This document shows positions 35,030 through 48,700 of a stretch of DNA of 64,000 nucleotides, one piece after another. The stretch's first letter is position 1; every line of letters begins with the position of its first letter. The notes under the pieces were generated by a model. That model had not been told where the DNA came from, did no database searches, and saw only the letters and a list, made by a program, of their open reading frames with translations. Source of the stretch: Atriophallophorus winterbourni (lineage: Eukaryota; Platyhelminthes; Trematoda; Plagiorchiida; Microphallidae); assembly GCA_013407085.1 (NCBI GenBank), contig JACCGJ010020505.1:1-64000 (forward strand), in the 5' to 3' direction. The translations under genes and the position numbers were made by a program.

Positions 35030-36165
35030 TTAGTCTAAAGGGTAATGCTCCGAGAAGAGCACCTGCCACCGTTCGTCCAGCCCATGTTTGAATGCAATTA
35101 CTAAAGTTGCCATGATTAGTTCTGGGGAAGTGAGTTTCACGTGTTCACTATACGGATGCTAAAGAAGTGCGTTCTGGATTCGAGCCTGGTGTGCTGTTTA
35201 CTTAGATTAAGACTGTGCCCTCGTGTACCAACCAAAGGAGTGAACCGAAAGAAGTCATCGAATTCCAGACAACTTGAACCTTTGACAACATTAAAGGTCT
35301 CTATAAGATCCCTCCTAGGTTGCCTCTTACTAAGTGAGAAAAGTCCTAGTGTTAATAGACGATTTTCATAATTGGTGTATGCTAACCCTTCGATCATGCG
35401 AGTGGCCAGCTTCTGCACATTTTCTAGCTGCACGATATCCTTCTGGTAATACGGCTTCCAAACCTGGATAAAGTATTCTGAATGTGGCATTACTATTGCC
35501 TTGTAGAGGGGTAATAGCACTACAGCTTTTCTGCAAGTGAGGGCTGAACTTAGTCGAAAGAGTTCCCTCCTGACCATTTGAGCTGCAGCAACACATTGGT
35601 CAGCCCACTTAAAGTTTGCGGAGACTACGTTTCCTAGGTCCTTAGTAGACTTAACCCTACGGAACTCCGTGTGAGCTGAGGGCGTAGACACAATCATGTT
35701 GCCTGCCAGTGTAGAAAGCAAGTGACTCTTATCTAGGTTAAGGGGAAGGTCCCACTTACCCGCCCATGCTGTTACAGCTTCCACGTCACTTATCATATAG
35801 GAGTTATCCGACCCACTGATAATTTTAACGTCGTCAGCAAACATATAACAGGGTGAGCACAGTTGGTTGGCTGATCATCAATGAAGATGAGGAACAGCAA
35901 CGGCCCCAAGACTGGGGAACCCCCTCGTTACATGCGCACTTGCGGAGTAAGTATCATCTAACCTGACAGTAAAGGAACGGTCGCTAAGGAATGCTCGAAT
36001 CCAGCCCAGAAGGTTCCCTGATACTCCGATGGCTGAGAGTTTGAGAAGCAAGAGCCTATGGTTGACTGAAACAAAAGCCTTACTAAAGTAGAAGACTTCT
36101 ACAGCTATACCATAAACTTTGAAGATTTCTATAAAATAGCCCTTGAGCTTCCTGCTCTAAATGAG
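35030..36165 (-). pseudogene. CR1-like LINE reverse transcriptase, second subfamily
   Basis: Minus-strand reading: FYFSKAFVSVNHRLLLLKLS, GNLLGWIRAFLSDRSFTVRL, then frame damage in the PQGS region, then a long open frame from MFADDVKIISGSDN through WKPYYQKDIVQLENVQKLAT and IRIVNTWNSLPEEL to a stop at 35030. It is close to the split copy at 17850-19590. It ends about 440 bp upstream of the PMCA first exon, in antisense. Confidence 0.9.
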
Positions 36166-36557
36166 AAAAAGCCAGGATGCTAATAGATGATTTTCTTAAT
36201 TTATATGTACTAAACCCGCCACCATGTGATTAGCGAGCTTCGGTAAATTTTCAAGTTGCAATATATCCCTTTCGTAATGCTAAACGCTCATATCTTTTCA
36301 AGGTGCAGCAATATTGTAATAGTAGATTTCATAGAAATGGTTTTTAGATGCATACATGTCCTTCAAAAGCAAATATATTTCAAAATGTGTTTGTTTTACG
36401 TTTGTAAATGCAATTAATGTACACCTTTTTGTACATTTTCAAAAGTTTCGGTTACTTCGTTATTTTCAAGGTTGCTAGCACCCATATAAATATGCGTCGG
36501 TGATGGATCTGTAGACGTTCGAACAGGGACACCAACGTCATAGAAGACTAACTTATA

Positions 36558-36577
36558 AATTGTCTTTTTCTTATCAG
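36558..36577 (+). promoter_or_regulatory. 3' splice acceptor ahead of the PMCA start exon (cis or spliced leader)
   Basis: A pyrimidine-rich run ends in TTATCAG at 36577, 25 nt before the ATG. Trematodes use both cis-spliced 5'UTR exons and spliced-leader trans-splicing; the sequence alone does not say which applies. Confidence 0.6.
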
Positions 36578-36777
36578 AAAACAATAATCTACTAATCTCA
36601 GCATGCCTTTCCGTAAAGCTGCAAAATTACCTGAATATCACAATGACTTCGAGTGTTCAATAGAAGAGCTCCAAAGCCTCATGCAATTGCGCGGAGCTGA
36701 AGCTGTCAGCATTATTTCTCAGAAGTATGGAGGCGTGGAGGGAATTTGCAAGCGTTTACGAACATGTCGAAAATCTG
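36578..36777 (+). CDS. PMCA first coding exon
   Basis: The exon carries 25 nt of 5'UTR and residues 1-58 plus one base. The ATG at 36603 is chosen because an in-frame TAA lies in the UTR part and the following protein matches PMCA from its N-terminus ([16 protein letters not shown]). The donor is TCTG|GTAATT. A strong acceptor precedes position 36578, so an upstream non-coding exon or a spliced leader is implied. Confidence 0.92.
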
Positions 36778-39700
36778 GTAATTTAATAATATTTTACATT
36801 CGTTTATTACTATACTGTTTGCTAAAAGTTGATATTCCAACTTTCTTAAAAAATTTCGATTAAAATGAATTCAATACCTTGTATTTCATTAATTTTTCAT
36901 ATTCTTACTCGCCAACCATTTGGCTGAAATTATCCCGTTGCATATGTACTCTAATGATATTCATGAATCTTTGTTTTTCTACTATTCACGTCCTGTTATC
37001 GTCTTTCAAAAGGACTATTTTTTATCAAATCTCACTTTAGAATTGCAGATTTATAGGGTATATGATATCAACTTATTATTCGTTAAAACTGTTTTGGCTT
37101 CACACTGCGCGGTGTCACTATGAATTCTGTCAACCTGTTGTCGATTCGTGCTGATGATATCAAGTATACATCAATATTTGAATCATAAAATTATAGGCTA
37201 TTGTGAGTTGTTTCACGTTTAAGCGATTGAAATCTTATTTTTATTTTCGTAATATTTCATATATCCTTTTGCATATTTATTTTAAGAATCTTGATGAACT
37301 AGCTACCGTTTATGATGCATTTTTACCTAGGTTGAAAAACTTTTCTCAAACCAATATTATTTCACCTTTCCCGCATTGAATGTCTAAGTTTAGTTGTACA
37401 GTGATTAACGCTTGTAACCAGCTGTATTTGTGGTTATTGGCTTACATTTGAGTGCAGATTATATAAGGTAAAACCATGGTTATTCTCCTATGTAGTTTGG
37501 GAACTAGACCATATGCAATGATCGAATAATAATTTTTGAGATATAAAATCACAAACTTTATAAGCGTTTGATATTTAGTTACTCTATACGTAACTTGAAA
37601 TCGTTTTACATGTTGTAAGAAATAAAAATGCTCAACTGTCATACCATATATATAACAAGATAAAGAAAAGTGACTAAGAGCTTTCTGTAATTTTCGCCAA
37701 TATATTTCTTGCGGTTTGCCGGATTCTGTGCTAAACGATATCCTAGTAACCAGTCATTTTAATATACTGATAATTTACCATCATATTAAGCAATGGTTTT
37801 ACTGTAAACATATTCATGAACAAAATATTCATTTGCATGCTTTTCCGTGGGGGGTGTGTGACGGAAAAGCATGCAAATGAATATTTTAGTTCTTGGTTAT
37901 GGGTTTAACCTCATTAAACATGTGTTTGGACACATGCTTTGAACAGGTTGGTCGTACCAGCCTTATCCAACAGTGGCATACAAGCGCTCCTTGATCTTCA
38001 TAAACAGTTTTAATATATAAACGGCACGAAAATATAAATGATATTTAAAGATGTTCACGGTAAAACCATCGCTTATAATGATTTCCGATTATTAGCATAT
38101 TGGAACGATTGGCAACTAAAATATCATGTACCAAAGAATCCACCAAACTACAAAAATATAGTAACAAATATAAAGTATATGTGTGTGACAAATTGTGTAC
38201 TATAACTCCAATTAATGTTTCGAAGATCTCAGTGACACTTCATTTTCTTTATTGCGCCGTTTTATCATCGTTAAATTTATAGCGGAATCCAAATCACATA
38301 GTTGAACATCAGCATCATCATTACTGACAAAATTACAACTGTAGTAATTACCTTGTGCTCAAATGCCAGACAACCATCGCACAATAAAATGATATATAAA
38401 GGTAGAGGATTAGGATTAAAATGATATTAATTCTATAGAGAAGCAAGTACAAGCAAACTTAAATTAAGCGATTAAACCTCGAGTAAACATGCAATCGATC
38501 GTCTCTCAACAGAGATTGCAGTCAAGGCTGATGCGCTCCGCGATAAAAGTATCTTTCCAATCCTAATCAACTCGACATTTCTCAATGTGCATTTGCTATC
38601 CTTACTTTACTTTCACTTTTGTGCGACTATCTCCTCCTGGAGGATAAGTCGGCTTCAATGAAGGTTCTTGGGGATTTGGGTACAAAGCGGCGTCTCCAGC
38701 ACCACTCGGCGTTTGTTCGAGTCAGCTCCTCTAGCCTTTGCACAACCAAGTGCGACCTGCAAGGCAGCAGGGAGTTGCTTGGTTACTTTCAGCTGTGAAA
38801 AGTAACTCAAATTTGAATAGAAAAATATTGTGATGGTTTTTTATCAGCTTGAAATCGAATTTTCACTAACGTGTTTTATATATTGACTCAATTCGATATA
38901 ATGCGGCCTCAGTGGTAACATGCATGACACAGCGCATATAGTCTATCGAGAATACAGATTCCCTCTTGCCAGAATAGGCGCGGTGTGAAATAACAATGCT
39001 TTTTTTACTGCAGTTCATTATTTTCTGAGTGTACCAGAAGTTTAATTTTAGTCACGGATATGCAATTGATCAGCACTTCTATACTATGCATGTAACCATG
39101 CTAAATGTATTTGCCTCCTGTGATGAGTTGCATGCAGGAGCACGCTGGAGTTTAAATGTTATTTCTCCTCATATATGCCTAGATATACGCAACTGGGCAG
39201 AATCTTACCCCACGTGTACTCTATGACTATGCGGCACTTTGTCTGACTTCACTATTATGATGTTATGCAGGCACCAGTAGTTGAAGCGTAAAATTTGCTT
39301 ATATTCTCTCGCCTCGGATCCCATTTCTCGGATTCAAAGTCAAATGTTTAACGGGTAGCTAATTAGTTAACTCGAATTTTAGTTCAAGACATATCTTGAG
39401 CCTACAATCGATAAAGCATTTCGATTGTCACATGAGCGAAGATTTTGAACACTAAGTATCCCTCAAATGTACCTTTTGGACCGCGTGTTGCAAGGTATTG
39501 CTTATTTTTTTTCTACTGCGTCGGTGATTTTTGCCAAGTCACATTACTAGTGGAATTTTTTGCTAGCTAAGGCCTTTTACAATTGGTTTGATCTAAATTT
39601 TGATTAAAACTCGAGGTCTTTGCCTCGGCTTTCGCGCTTGTATTTCAACGTAGCGAATGCTTCGTTCACAAATCTTCAATATTAGCAATCCTTGTTTACA

Positions 39701-42700
39701 ATCGTTGTGATAATAATAAAAAGGCTTACTGAGGTGTGAAATATGTTAAACGAATTGTAGTTGACAAGGATTTACCTTCGCTAATAGTACCCGACTAACT
39801 GTCGTCAAATATTATCCATGTAATCGCGCGCGCAGGTGCTGAAACCTGCTTATTATCAACCTATCATGACAATCAGCCACCCACCGAGTGTGTGTATATT
39901 TCGCTTATCTTCCAGACCAAGGTTAACAGGTGTTCCGTTCAACTAGGGTGGGATTATTACCATGTTATTATTGATCTATGTTTTCGGTTGGTTCAAATTC
40001 TGGAATTAATTTTCACAGCTTCCACATGAAGGAAAGTATTTCAGGTGATTGAAAAATTGAGAATGCCCTAGCTATCGCAGTACTGTTCAAAACTATTGTG
40101 TTTGATGTGGATTCATGTTAATCATATTTCCTGAAATATACAATCGCGGTGGAATTAAAACCTGTGTCAGCAAGATCCGCCAAAATGGAAAGCTGTATTT
40201 ACATGCATTTCCTTAACACCCCACGAACGGTCTCGTGATGTTTGCATGCACCAGGTTGAGATCATATCATCAGGATCCGAATGCCTTAAAGCAGTGGCGA
40301 CACTGTTAACAAGGTGCAAACGTGGTTAAACATGTTAATCGCACAAATCTTATCCAACAGTTGGTGCACACAACCTCTTTCTGGCAATTCCCTGCTGCCT
40401 TGCAGGTCGCACTTGGTTGTGCAAAGGCTAGAGAAGCTGACTCGAGCAAACGCCGAGTGGTGCTGGGGACGCCGCTTTGTACCCAAATTCCCAAGAATCT
40501 TTATTCAAGCCGACTCATCCTCCAGGAGGAGATAGTCGCACAAAAGTGAAGTAAAGTAAAAAAAACAGTGGCTTGCAAGTTCTAAACTGAAGCTTCTCCG
40601 ATGTTAAATTATAACGCAACTCTGATTAATCGGGCAAAACCGTCGTCCAATTTCAATCTCTTCACCACTATTTTGTCTCCGTTCAATTTGAGTTATCAAG
40701 ACTAATCGGTTTTTGTTTTAGTTAACTTTTTCATGTTATTCTTCCCAACTATTTCTAGGCATCAAAAATGACGAATTGACACACAGGCGAAACATATTCG
40801 GCACCAACATCATTCCACCCAACCCACCCAAAACGTTTCTGCGTCTCATGTTCGATGCGGTGAACGACATCACATTGATAGTGCTAATCTGCTGCGCATT
40901 GTTCCTACTTGGCCTCGCGGTGTATGACAAAGGTAAACCATTTGTTTGCTGATTCGTTACTGTTGTTCTAACCAAATTATTAACTGCCTCGCTGTGATTG
41001 GAGCACTTGTGTACACTATGCATTTGATTGCTTAGTACAACTTTGGTGCATTTATAATTCATGTATCCCGTTACAAATCACCATGGATTTCGAAAATTCA
41101 TGCATTTTATTCTATTTGAATGAAAATGCCCCCAAAACGACTGATTGTTGGTTTTTTGACCGCGAGTGATCGATGCATTGTATGGTTACCTCTTATCAGG
41201 CAGCAGGAACCGATAGGGCAGGTGCTTAACTCCGGTCTTATCAGCATGAATCGTGCAGACGATATTGTAGGGGGAGAGATTATGTCAGGTGAGGCAAGGT
41301 CAAACCGCGTTTCCTTTCCAAAAGTGTAATACCATTCAAACGTTGGTCATGCTCACTCGTGAACTTTTCGAGCATTGCAAGTGATGATGACACCGGTGGA
41401 AATTATGTGTTTTCACGCAATTCTATAATCCTAAGAGAAATGAGGGTTAATAGTTCGAGTAATGGCACTTTGTCGTAATTACGCTAAGGTATGATCAGAA
41501 TCCGGTGCACATTTTGATTACTTACTCTGTCTTGCCCAGAACTACATTATCGCCTGAATGAATCCCTCAAATATTCTACACATTATGCTATTGTTAATCC
41601 AGCCGGAAACTGCATGCACTATAGAAACCATATTAAAAATTATGTATTGTCAGATGAATTTGATGGCTATACATCTGTTCCCTTTGGTCAGCGCGGCGCA
41701 AGTTGTTGTAACCGGTTACAAATCCCGTTTATTGTTAAGTGTGTCAAGTCCCCATCATTAGCGTCTGAGCGACAATGGGTCGCTCACACAGACACCAGGC
41801 ACTCGCGTACGAACATCCCTACCCGGTCGATCGCGTGGCACGAGTTAATCTGTCCCCCATCGGCTTGTTGTTTGCCCAGACACCGTTCGTACCCCGTTGA
41901 CAATTATTAAGCTGCCAAACAATCCCAGTCACTCTGGAAGCAGCAATCCAAATTCCGGTGCGACCGTGTACCGTATCCGGTTGCTCTATGCAAATTACCA
42001 AATGTCGCATTATGGACTTTAACAATTTGACGGGGTGATTAATTATTGTGGATGTCGGGGTTGATCACTTTAAAGAACATGGGAGTGTAGACCTGTCGAA
42101 TCTGACTTGCGAATTTGTGTGGACTTTATTGCTAAACTGGGCACCGCCTTGAGATCCAATAGGATCGCAGCTTTCACGTTCAACATTGTGTTTATTTTAG
42201 CAATTCCAAGTAGAACCAAAATATTGTGGTGCTCCCATCTGCGTCATTCACACACCACAACCGGTTACTGGCTGTTTACAGTTATAAGGTGGAGACAGTT
42301 GGATCAAATCCAGTGAGCCTTGGAGCAGTGGTAAAGTGGTAAACAAAGTTATACTTGTATGTCACAGTTGAATAGGGTTCTTACAGAAAACCACGATGTT
42401 CAAATAGAAAATCACAAATTTATTATTGGCTAAGCACTCGAGGTGCTTATAAAAGACCCAAATATTGTGATGCTCACATACCCATTTCATACAAACCTAA
42501 GAAGAAAATTTTTAGATCGGTAATAAATTTCATTCACGTCCCGCGCATTTTGACCGAACTACCGGTTACATGCCGTTTGCCACGAGCATCTGAAAGTAAC
42601 CAATTTGCTTTTTAGTGCGACTTAATACTGCTCTCCATCTTGATGATGATGATGCTGCTGCTGATGGTGGTGGTGTTTAAGCCCTGAATGGATGGTAAAC

Positions 42701-45700
42701 AAACTCTGTCTCTAAAACCAATGTGAACCAACAACATGATATACGCCCGTTCAGCATTGGTTCAACACAAGAGCTGTGTAGCAAGGTTAACTTTTAGTTT
42801 TGTGATTTTTTCCATTTCCTATTCAATAGCGCAATAAGTACGAGTGAATTATTTCGGCATGTATTGCATTGCAGTAATGGCATGTTTACTGGAGCGGTTT
42901 GGGCAATTCATAATCGTGCTCGATTCTTAGGTTTCCGTTTTTGCGTGAAATTTTCGCCAGTGGAATCGTTCGAAGGGAACGTTCGATTTACGATTATACT
43001 TCCTCTCTAAAGTTCATCTAAAGAGCATGTTCATTTTAATACAATAGTACCTCCTATGCAGGTTATTTTATGTTAATTGAAACGGTCGTATTTTAAAAGA
43101 TCTAATCTATGTAGAGTTGAAATCAAGGAGTCGACCATTGCGCAGACCGCATTTGCGGTACAAAGACGTATGCAAAAGTGTTATGAAAGCCTTTCACAGT
43201 GACTTTACTAGTTAAGAAGAACTTGCTCTTGACCCTTCACTTTTGGGGTACTGTGTAAGCTGAGTAAGATTAGATGCTACTCTAGGTTTCAGAACGTAGA
43301 GAAAAGCTTGTTTTGATGCATTACAGTAAAAGTCGCAAGGGAGCTGTTGTGAAGATGTCGCTCTTCACGTTCACAACACTAGCTTGAATGTATGTTTGAG
43401 GTAACTCGTTCCAGTGTTGCTAAATCCAATCTGCTACATGTTCAGTAGCCTTTTAGGTTCCGTTATTACCTGTATTAGATTATTTTGTCGTTTGCCTGTT
43501 AATGTGTAGTTGAGCATTCATTATTTCCTACCAGTGTTATGCTTTCCATGATGTTAATGTAAGGAGCCGGTTTCATTGCATGGTGTTGAAGGTCCCGCTT
43601 TCGCGTATCGCGAAACGAAATTCACATCAAATTGATGGGTTGATGAGGATTACTCCTGCACTCACCGGATCGACAAGCTCTGTTGTTGTTTGTCGTCAAC
43701 CAACGGTATTAATACAGGTTAATTTAAAAGGCTTACAGTTGCTAGACCCATCTGCGAAAATACGAAGGGCCGTTTACAGAAAGACAATGCAGAGCGAGTA
43801 TAAAATAAGTTATCGATTGCATCCTGTTAGAGGTAAAAAGCACTGTTGTAGGGTGATTAGTGTATGGACATGAAAAGGGGCTTATAGCTGTACTAGTTTG
43901 CGTATCGTGTAGCTCACTTAAACTGGACTTGCATTCAATGATTCGTTAGTATTTGTCATTGAAATAGAAGACCTAACTTGTTGATAAAATGCGGGGGTTT
44001 CGCTCACAGCAATCACCAACCAGAGCACATCGTGTTTCATCGATTTAACTTAGTCCGTTCAGAACCAAAAGAATTTGTACGTGGCTACTATGACCTCTTC
44101 AATTGCACCTCAACTGTAAACTATGCCGCAATTTTGTTTTTGTGTTTTCAATTGAAACTATGCGCTACCATATGTGTACCTTATTTCTATGTGGTGAATA
44201 AGTTTTCAGCTCACATAAGCATTGCGATACGAGGTCATCGTTTTCTCTGTGGAATGCAGTTTTCTCGAGAATTTCTCGTATTTTATAAAAACCTGATTCC
44301 ATTTTAGTTGCACTTTTACGATCTTATTTTGTACCCCGTACATTTCTTCCACACAAATTATATACCGCGGAACAAACTGCTAAAGAATGTTTTTGATTTC
44401 AAGGTTAAGTGCACTTACAGGAATGTGTGAGAAGCAAAAACATTGAAGTATTGTTGAATTCTCCATGTTCAAATGAATAAATCTTGAATGACAAAATCCA
44501 ACCTGCACATTGCCCAAATCCGTAAGAAAAGTGCCTAGATTCGCGGACCTCCCGATTGTGTTTCATGTTTGCTATCACATGATCACTACCACGCTTTCTG
44601 TGACTGAATTGTTATTATTATCGGGTTTGCTTGGTTTCTGTTTCGATACCAGCCAAAAATTGGAAGCCGTGTTGGGCGTCATTGCGACATTCTTCGTGCT
44701 GTTCGCTCACCACAGGTGGTAAAATCGGTTCTGTTAGGTGCATTGTACTACTAACCTCCCCGGCACCTGCATCCCAATACAGTAATGCGGGTTCATAGCC
44801 AACAATCATTCTGTTAGAGTGGAAAAGGTAGCAGTACAGGGAGCAAATCAAGTTTCATGTCACCTTTAAATAAGTTTAGCACTTTCAAACATTGTTCTAT
44901 CAGCTGAATGAATAGATGGTAAATAAGCTTTGGAATATGTCTCAAATTCACGTTCAGTGATGGTCTTGCTATAAACATTATATTACTGCGCTGGAATGGC
45001 TTTGTATACTTTCAGGGGAAACTCATATAAGATTTCGTTTGGATGTGTGACAATGCAGCTATCCTACAGCTGTTTCTGAAATGTTCCATGTCACTTGAAT
45101 GCTGTTTGCTTTGTCAGAAGTGCTGTTGTATGCGGTTTATCTTTATAGACGCGTATAGCTGGGTAAGTCATTTCTTGCTAAGCTTTTCCCGCAATATTTG
45201 TGTGACCGTCACGCGTCGGCAGGTGTGATCGATGGAACAATTAATTTGATGATGTCAAACGCTGGTATAGTACTGGTGTCGTTCACTTTGAAGATGCATC
45301 TCGCGAAGTGCAGTAGGCCATTAGATACATCGATATCGTGGCCACAATCAGTGGCATGTAATTTGAGTTTGCTAAGAGTTTCTTCATGCTTGAGAGTTGT
45401 TTTTCGATTTTCAAACGTTTTTTATATACAGTTTTGTTTAGCTTATACACAAAACAATCCGATAATATTGGCTAAACTCTCATAAATTTCAAGGCCGCAG
45501 AGTCAAGATTGTTACGAAAGAATGAGTACACATCACAGCCACACCATGTGTCACTTAGTCAAGTAGGTAAAGTTGGTACCACGCAAGCATACTAAATTCT
45601 GATGATGGCATCACGCTAACAATACTGGGAATGATGTCTGTTTCTATTATCTTGGATGTCATACAATCTGCGCATTGGTCAGCTACTGGCTAAAATAATA

Positions 45701-48700
45701 AGGCATGTAGTGTTTGACTACTCAGTACAAGTCATTAAGTGGAGAATGAATGAATTGCACAGGTAAATGAGTTATGTCAGATATATATAGCTCATACTTT
45801 TTCGATTACATAAGAGGTATTTAGACTACTGCCAAGTTGTTTACGTATTACTGGTTGCCTAGTAATCAGTTTAATATCACCTTGACCAAAGCGTAAACTG
45901 AAAGAATTTTTCTTGCTCACGTGGTTCTTGGCGTGTGTGATTTTGAAATTTATACTATGGCATTCATTTCCACCCTGTTAATAATAACAATAAAAAGCAG
46001 AAAACATAACGAAAACGGTTGTGGTACGTGATGGAAATACACGCAAATATAGATTTATTTTCAACCTTATCCTCGTGTGTGTGTGTGTATGCACATGATG
46101 GAACAGGTTGCTCATGTCAACCTTATCAATCTTTGTTTACCCTTTCATAGCATGCCGGTGCAGTTTCCAGTCGTTGAGTGCAAATAGCATGAAACTCGTC
46201 GTGGTGTTGTGTGATAAATAACAGTAACAAATGTTGTCCTCCAACTTCAAAGCCACATTTCTGTTTTACCAACAAAATATGTACGTTTTGACAAACGTCT
46301 TCGATCGACAAACTCCTTCATCAACCGTTCATCAGACAGCCCTTCCTTCTGCATACTTCACCTCTAGCAAATGTGATTAAACCTCTGATACTTTCCCGGG
46401 TTTGATTGAGGATTCTTTGGTCTCCAGATTATTGCTTCAAAACGTATTCCAATGAGCCAAAACACATTTCTTCGTCAGATCCCTATTTTATGCTTTTTCA
46501 GCCACGATTATGGTAATAAACTCACTTTATCACTAAATATATGGTTCAAATATATCTCGGTTAAGGCCCGTGGCTATCTTGATTGTTACACATAGTATTC
46601 AGATAACTAATATTACGTAAAACACTAGATCACGAGCGTTTAAACTGCCTTTCCGTAACTTTTCTAATATTTCTCAACAAGTATGAGACAGATGCCGCAC
46701 ACCGTTTCGTTAATTCATACTATAGACCGCTGGAGATTCCAAATATATGTCGGCCATTGTTTAGCATTGTTTAGCATACCGCATTACAATTTCACGAATA
46801 TTGTGGCTTTCTGAATTTCGATTGCTGTAACGCTATATATCTTCCTCCATTCTTAAAATGTTTGTCGTTCCGGCTAAAAATTCAATCCATCTTAAACATT
46901 TCCACTTGCCGAAGGAATTGAAGAAAATTCCAGTTTTTCGGTCCACTTCCAGTCACCAACATGAAAAACTGAGGCATTCACGGTTTTCATCATAATTCAA
47001 CATTCGTCAGTATTTGTTCTTCGTATCAGCGAGCAGATCTCAGCAACGTTAGCGCTCCATCTTTCTCGTGGAAACCTTGTCCATCGTTCCACAGCTGTAG
47101 ATGTGTGTCTGTCTCGTGCGCATCCGTCTCCGTTTCTCACGCAACTACTTATTTTCGCAGTGAACTTATCTCTCCAAATTGATTGATGTTATCGTTTGCT
47201 GAGAGATTTTCCGTTTAACTTGATTAATTGGTTTTTACGTTTTTCAATCAAAATGGCATATGGTACTGAATGCTACTTTTTGGGAAAAAATCCGTTTTAA
47301 TTATAGAAATTTCGAATTAATATTCACCATTTGAATGTTTTAAAACAAAGTCACGTTTTTTTATTTGAACAATTTCCAAATGGCATTAGCCATCAATATT
47401 GCAAACGTAACACAAGCAAAAATGCTCTGCATGTATTGCCATCACACACACACACAAGCAAATTATGCTATTGATATATCCATTGTGTATTGTACATCGA
47501 GTTTCGTGCTATGCGAATCACTGTCAAGCGTCAGCACGATATTTCAATATATATTTGGGACTACAGTCATGATAATAAAGCTCGCATTGAATCAGTTATA
47601 GCAAGTTTTCCGATAGCGTGTCGCGCCTTACATTAGAGCTATCACATAGAGTCCCCTTGGAACTCGTTAGCTTAATTAGAGCCTATTACATCTCTACAAG
47701 GCAAAGACGGCACTGGTTTGGCGCTCACGAAACACGCCATCGACCCTAAACCCGCTCGTACTTGACGTTGGCGACAAGGCAGTCAAGAGATGACCTGGCT
47801 ATCAACTGTGAAGGAAAGAATTAGATGCCCTCGGACAGCGTACCGTCTACGTCGTCCGAGGCTGGGAACGCAACTGGTTTACGATCGGCAGAGATCTCGC
47901 CTCCGATCGACCTCTTTAGACGAACAGGTTAAACGGTCATCGGATGTTGTTAACACCTGCACACAACTAGAACCATTAAGGGATTATACATCACGGAAGG
48001 GATGCATCGATTGCTTTTAATTTCGCCTGTCTATCTTGACAAACTGAGCGCCCACCATAGTTTGTACAGTTCTTAACTAGCTTAGGATTGGTCAGGTAAA
48101 TGCAATTGATACCTGATTCTGTTTCCTACTGGCATCCTTAGTCTGTCGAAACTTCTTTTTCAAAATCAAAACGTGACTAAAATGTGCTGTAACCGATTCA
48201 TTGTAAAATTTCTTTTCAATGTCAAGCGTCTTTTAAATTGTAATTGTATTTCGTTTCATTTTTCATGGATTATAGTCCGTCATAAACCAGCTCCGGTGCA
48301 TTTGCAGAATGCTATTCAGTCCTACTGTTGTTATTGCTGACGTTGTTTTTGTTTTCGTCGTCCTATCCACGTAATAGTTTCGGACATTGGTTACGAAGTG
48401 ATTATGTTGGAGGCTCATTTTCAAGGTCATATGTACACGGATATCGATTTTCGGTGTCGACGCACGCATCTTGGTTTCCTTTGTGCTTTGAAATAATGGT
48501 TACCTAGTGAAACGTGAAAAAAAACTCTCGGCAATCAGTGAATTATCCCCAAGGGTTCTCCGTAGCAATAACAGGAAACGTGTATCAAGTTGTTTCCTTA
48601 GAAAACCAACCTTCTGGTTGTCATGCGAACGGTTGGCTGCGTTTCCGTCGCTAATCAGAGCTGCTTTGTTGGCCGTTAAGTGAATTATTCAATATCCATC

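Noticed and set aside
44510..44722. 70-codon frame with a hydrophobic stretch as a small membrane protein
   Set aside because: No splice sites, no family resemblance and no transcript evidence; AT-rich introns produce such frames by chance.
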